DNA of 6,128 bases from Planctomycetota bacterium (GTDB taxonomy: Bacteria > Planctomycetota > Phycisphaerae > Sedimentisphaerales > Anaerobacaceae), in NCBI GenBank assembly GCA_017885385.1, contig JAFNGF010000169.1, forward strand, positions 1 through 6,128, in the 5' to 3' direction. A program made the position numbers and the translations under genes. Each line of letters starts with the position of its first letter. Position 1 is the first letter of the stretch. Of this stretch, positions 5,730 to 6,128 are shown one piece after another. The notes beneath the pieces are model-generated. The model did no database searches. It was given only the letters and a program-made list of their open reading frames with translations, and was not told the DNA's origin.

Positions 5730-6128
5730 TTATCTGGCCGTCAGCCTGGCAGCCTTGGCAATGACATCTTCTATAGTGCCGACGTACATAAAGGCCTCTT
5801 CCGGCAGGTTGTCGCCTTTGCCTTCGCAGATTTGCCGGCAGCTTTGGATTGTATCGGCAACGGGCACATATTTGCCCTCAAGGCCCGTAAACTGCTTTGT
5901 CACTAAGAAAGGCTGAGAGAAAAATCGCTCAAGCCTTCTGGCGCGGGCGACAACTGTCTGGTCTTCTTTGCTTAACTCATCCATGCCCAGGATTGCGATT
6001 ATGTCCTGCAGGTCATTGTAACGCTGCAGACATTGTAGAACCATCTCGGCAACGCTGTAATGCTCCTGCCCTACGATGTTAGGGTCGAGTATCCGAGATG
6101 TGCTTTCAAGCGGGTCAACCGCGGGATA
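5730..6128 (-). CDS. atpD: F-type ATP synthase beta subunit, C-terminal part only (5' end outside window)
   Basis: The last 132 residues are present and the stop TAA is at 5730-5732. Beta carries the catalytic nucleotide site of F1-ATPase in the cytoplasm; the Walker motifs lie beyond the window. The fragment begins YPAVDPLESTSRILDPNIVG, the strongly conserved segment after the catalytic domain. It continues with QRYNDLQDIIAILGMDELSKED, which contains the DELSEED loop that touches the gamma subunit, here DELSKED with Lys for one acidic residue. RARRLERFFSQPF, then FTGLEGKYVPVADTI and LPEEAFMYVGTIEDVIAKA, complete the usual C-terminal helical domain at normal length. With atpC directly downstream, it marks the distal end of a standard F-type operon. 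Confidence 0.97.
   Translation of the reverse strand, partial: YPAVDPLESTSRILDPNIVGQEHYSVAEMVLQCLQRYNDLQDIIAILGMDELSKEDQTVVARARRLERFFSQPFLVTKQFTGLEGKYVPVADTIQSCRQICEGKGDNLPEEAFMYVGTIEDVIAKAARLTAR

Noticed and set aside
5183..6128. N-type (sodium-linked) ATPase operon, which begins with atpD-atpC
   Set aside because: Neither atpQ nor atpR follows atpC; the next genes are unrelated oxidoreductases, which fits the end of a standard F-type operon.

Overview
The window looks like part of a Planctomycetota chromosome, perhaps Phycisphaerae-like; this is an inference. The reasons are three tandem twin-arginine-exported Gfo/Idh/MocA oxidoreductases next to an exported formylglycine-generating-enzyme (SUMF1) domain protein, moderately GC-rich DNA, and many short GC-rich palindromes. 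No rRNA, tRNA or other taxonomic marker is present except a piece of atpD.

All six genes lie on the minus strand, so the biological order runs from high to low coordinates. The 3' end of atpD (5730-6128) is followed after 40 nt by atpC (5183-5689, TTG start). Together these are the classical distal end of an F-type ATP synthase operon. After 131 nt rich in hairpins come three Gfo/Idh/MocA paralogues: 3651-5051, 2228-3532 and 881-2200. They are separated by gaps of about 118 and 27 nt. A SUMF1-domain gene (1-859) follows 21 nt later and runs off the left edge. Spacing suggests that the last two oxidoreductases and the SUMF1 gene are cotranscribed, and the first oxidoreductase may be too. No stretch longer than about 131 nt lacks a gene. 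The plus strand carries only shadow reading frames.

The three oxidoreductases have twin-arginine signals, a GCGGR dinucleotide-binding loop and the EKP motif. They should therefore fold with NAD(P) in the cytoplasm and act outside the inner membrane, probably on sugars or sugar derivatives; the substrates cannot be told. They differ at the residue four before the conserved His (Asp, Glu, Gln), so they probably do not do the same job. The SUMF1 protein has a Sec signal peptide and would share their compartment. No sulfatase is visible.

The most unusual layer is a family of short GC-rich inverted repeats, several with GAAA or similar tight loops. They lie between genes and also inside reading frames without breaking them: twice in the SUMF1 gene, once in the signal-peptide region of the first oxidoreductase, and at the C-terminus of AtpC, with a possible further case at the end of the second oxidoreductase. 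One 22-bp unit occurs twice with a single mismatch. This resembles the behaviour of Rickettsia palindromic elements, though no relationship by sequence is claimed.
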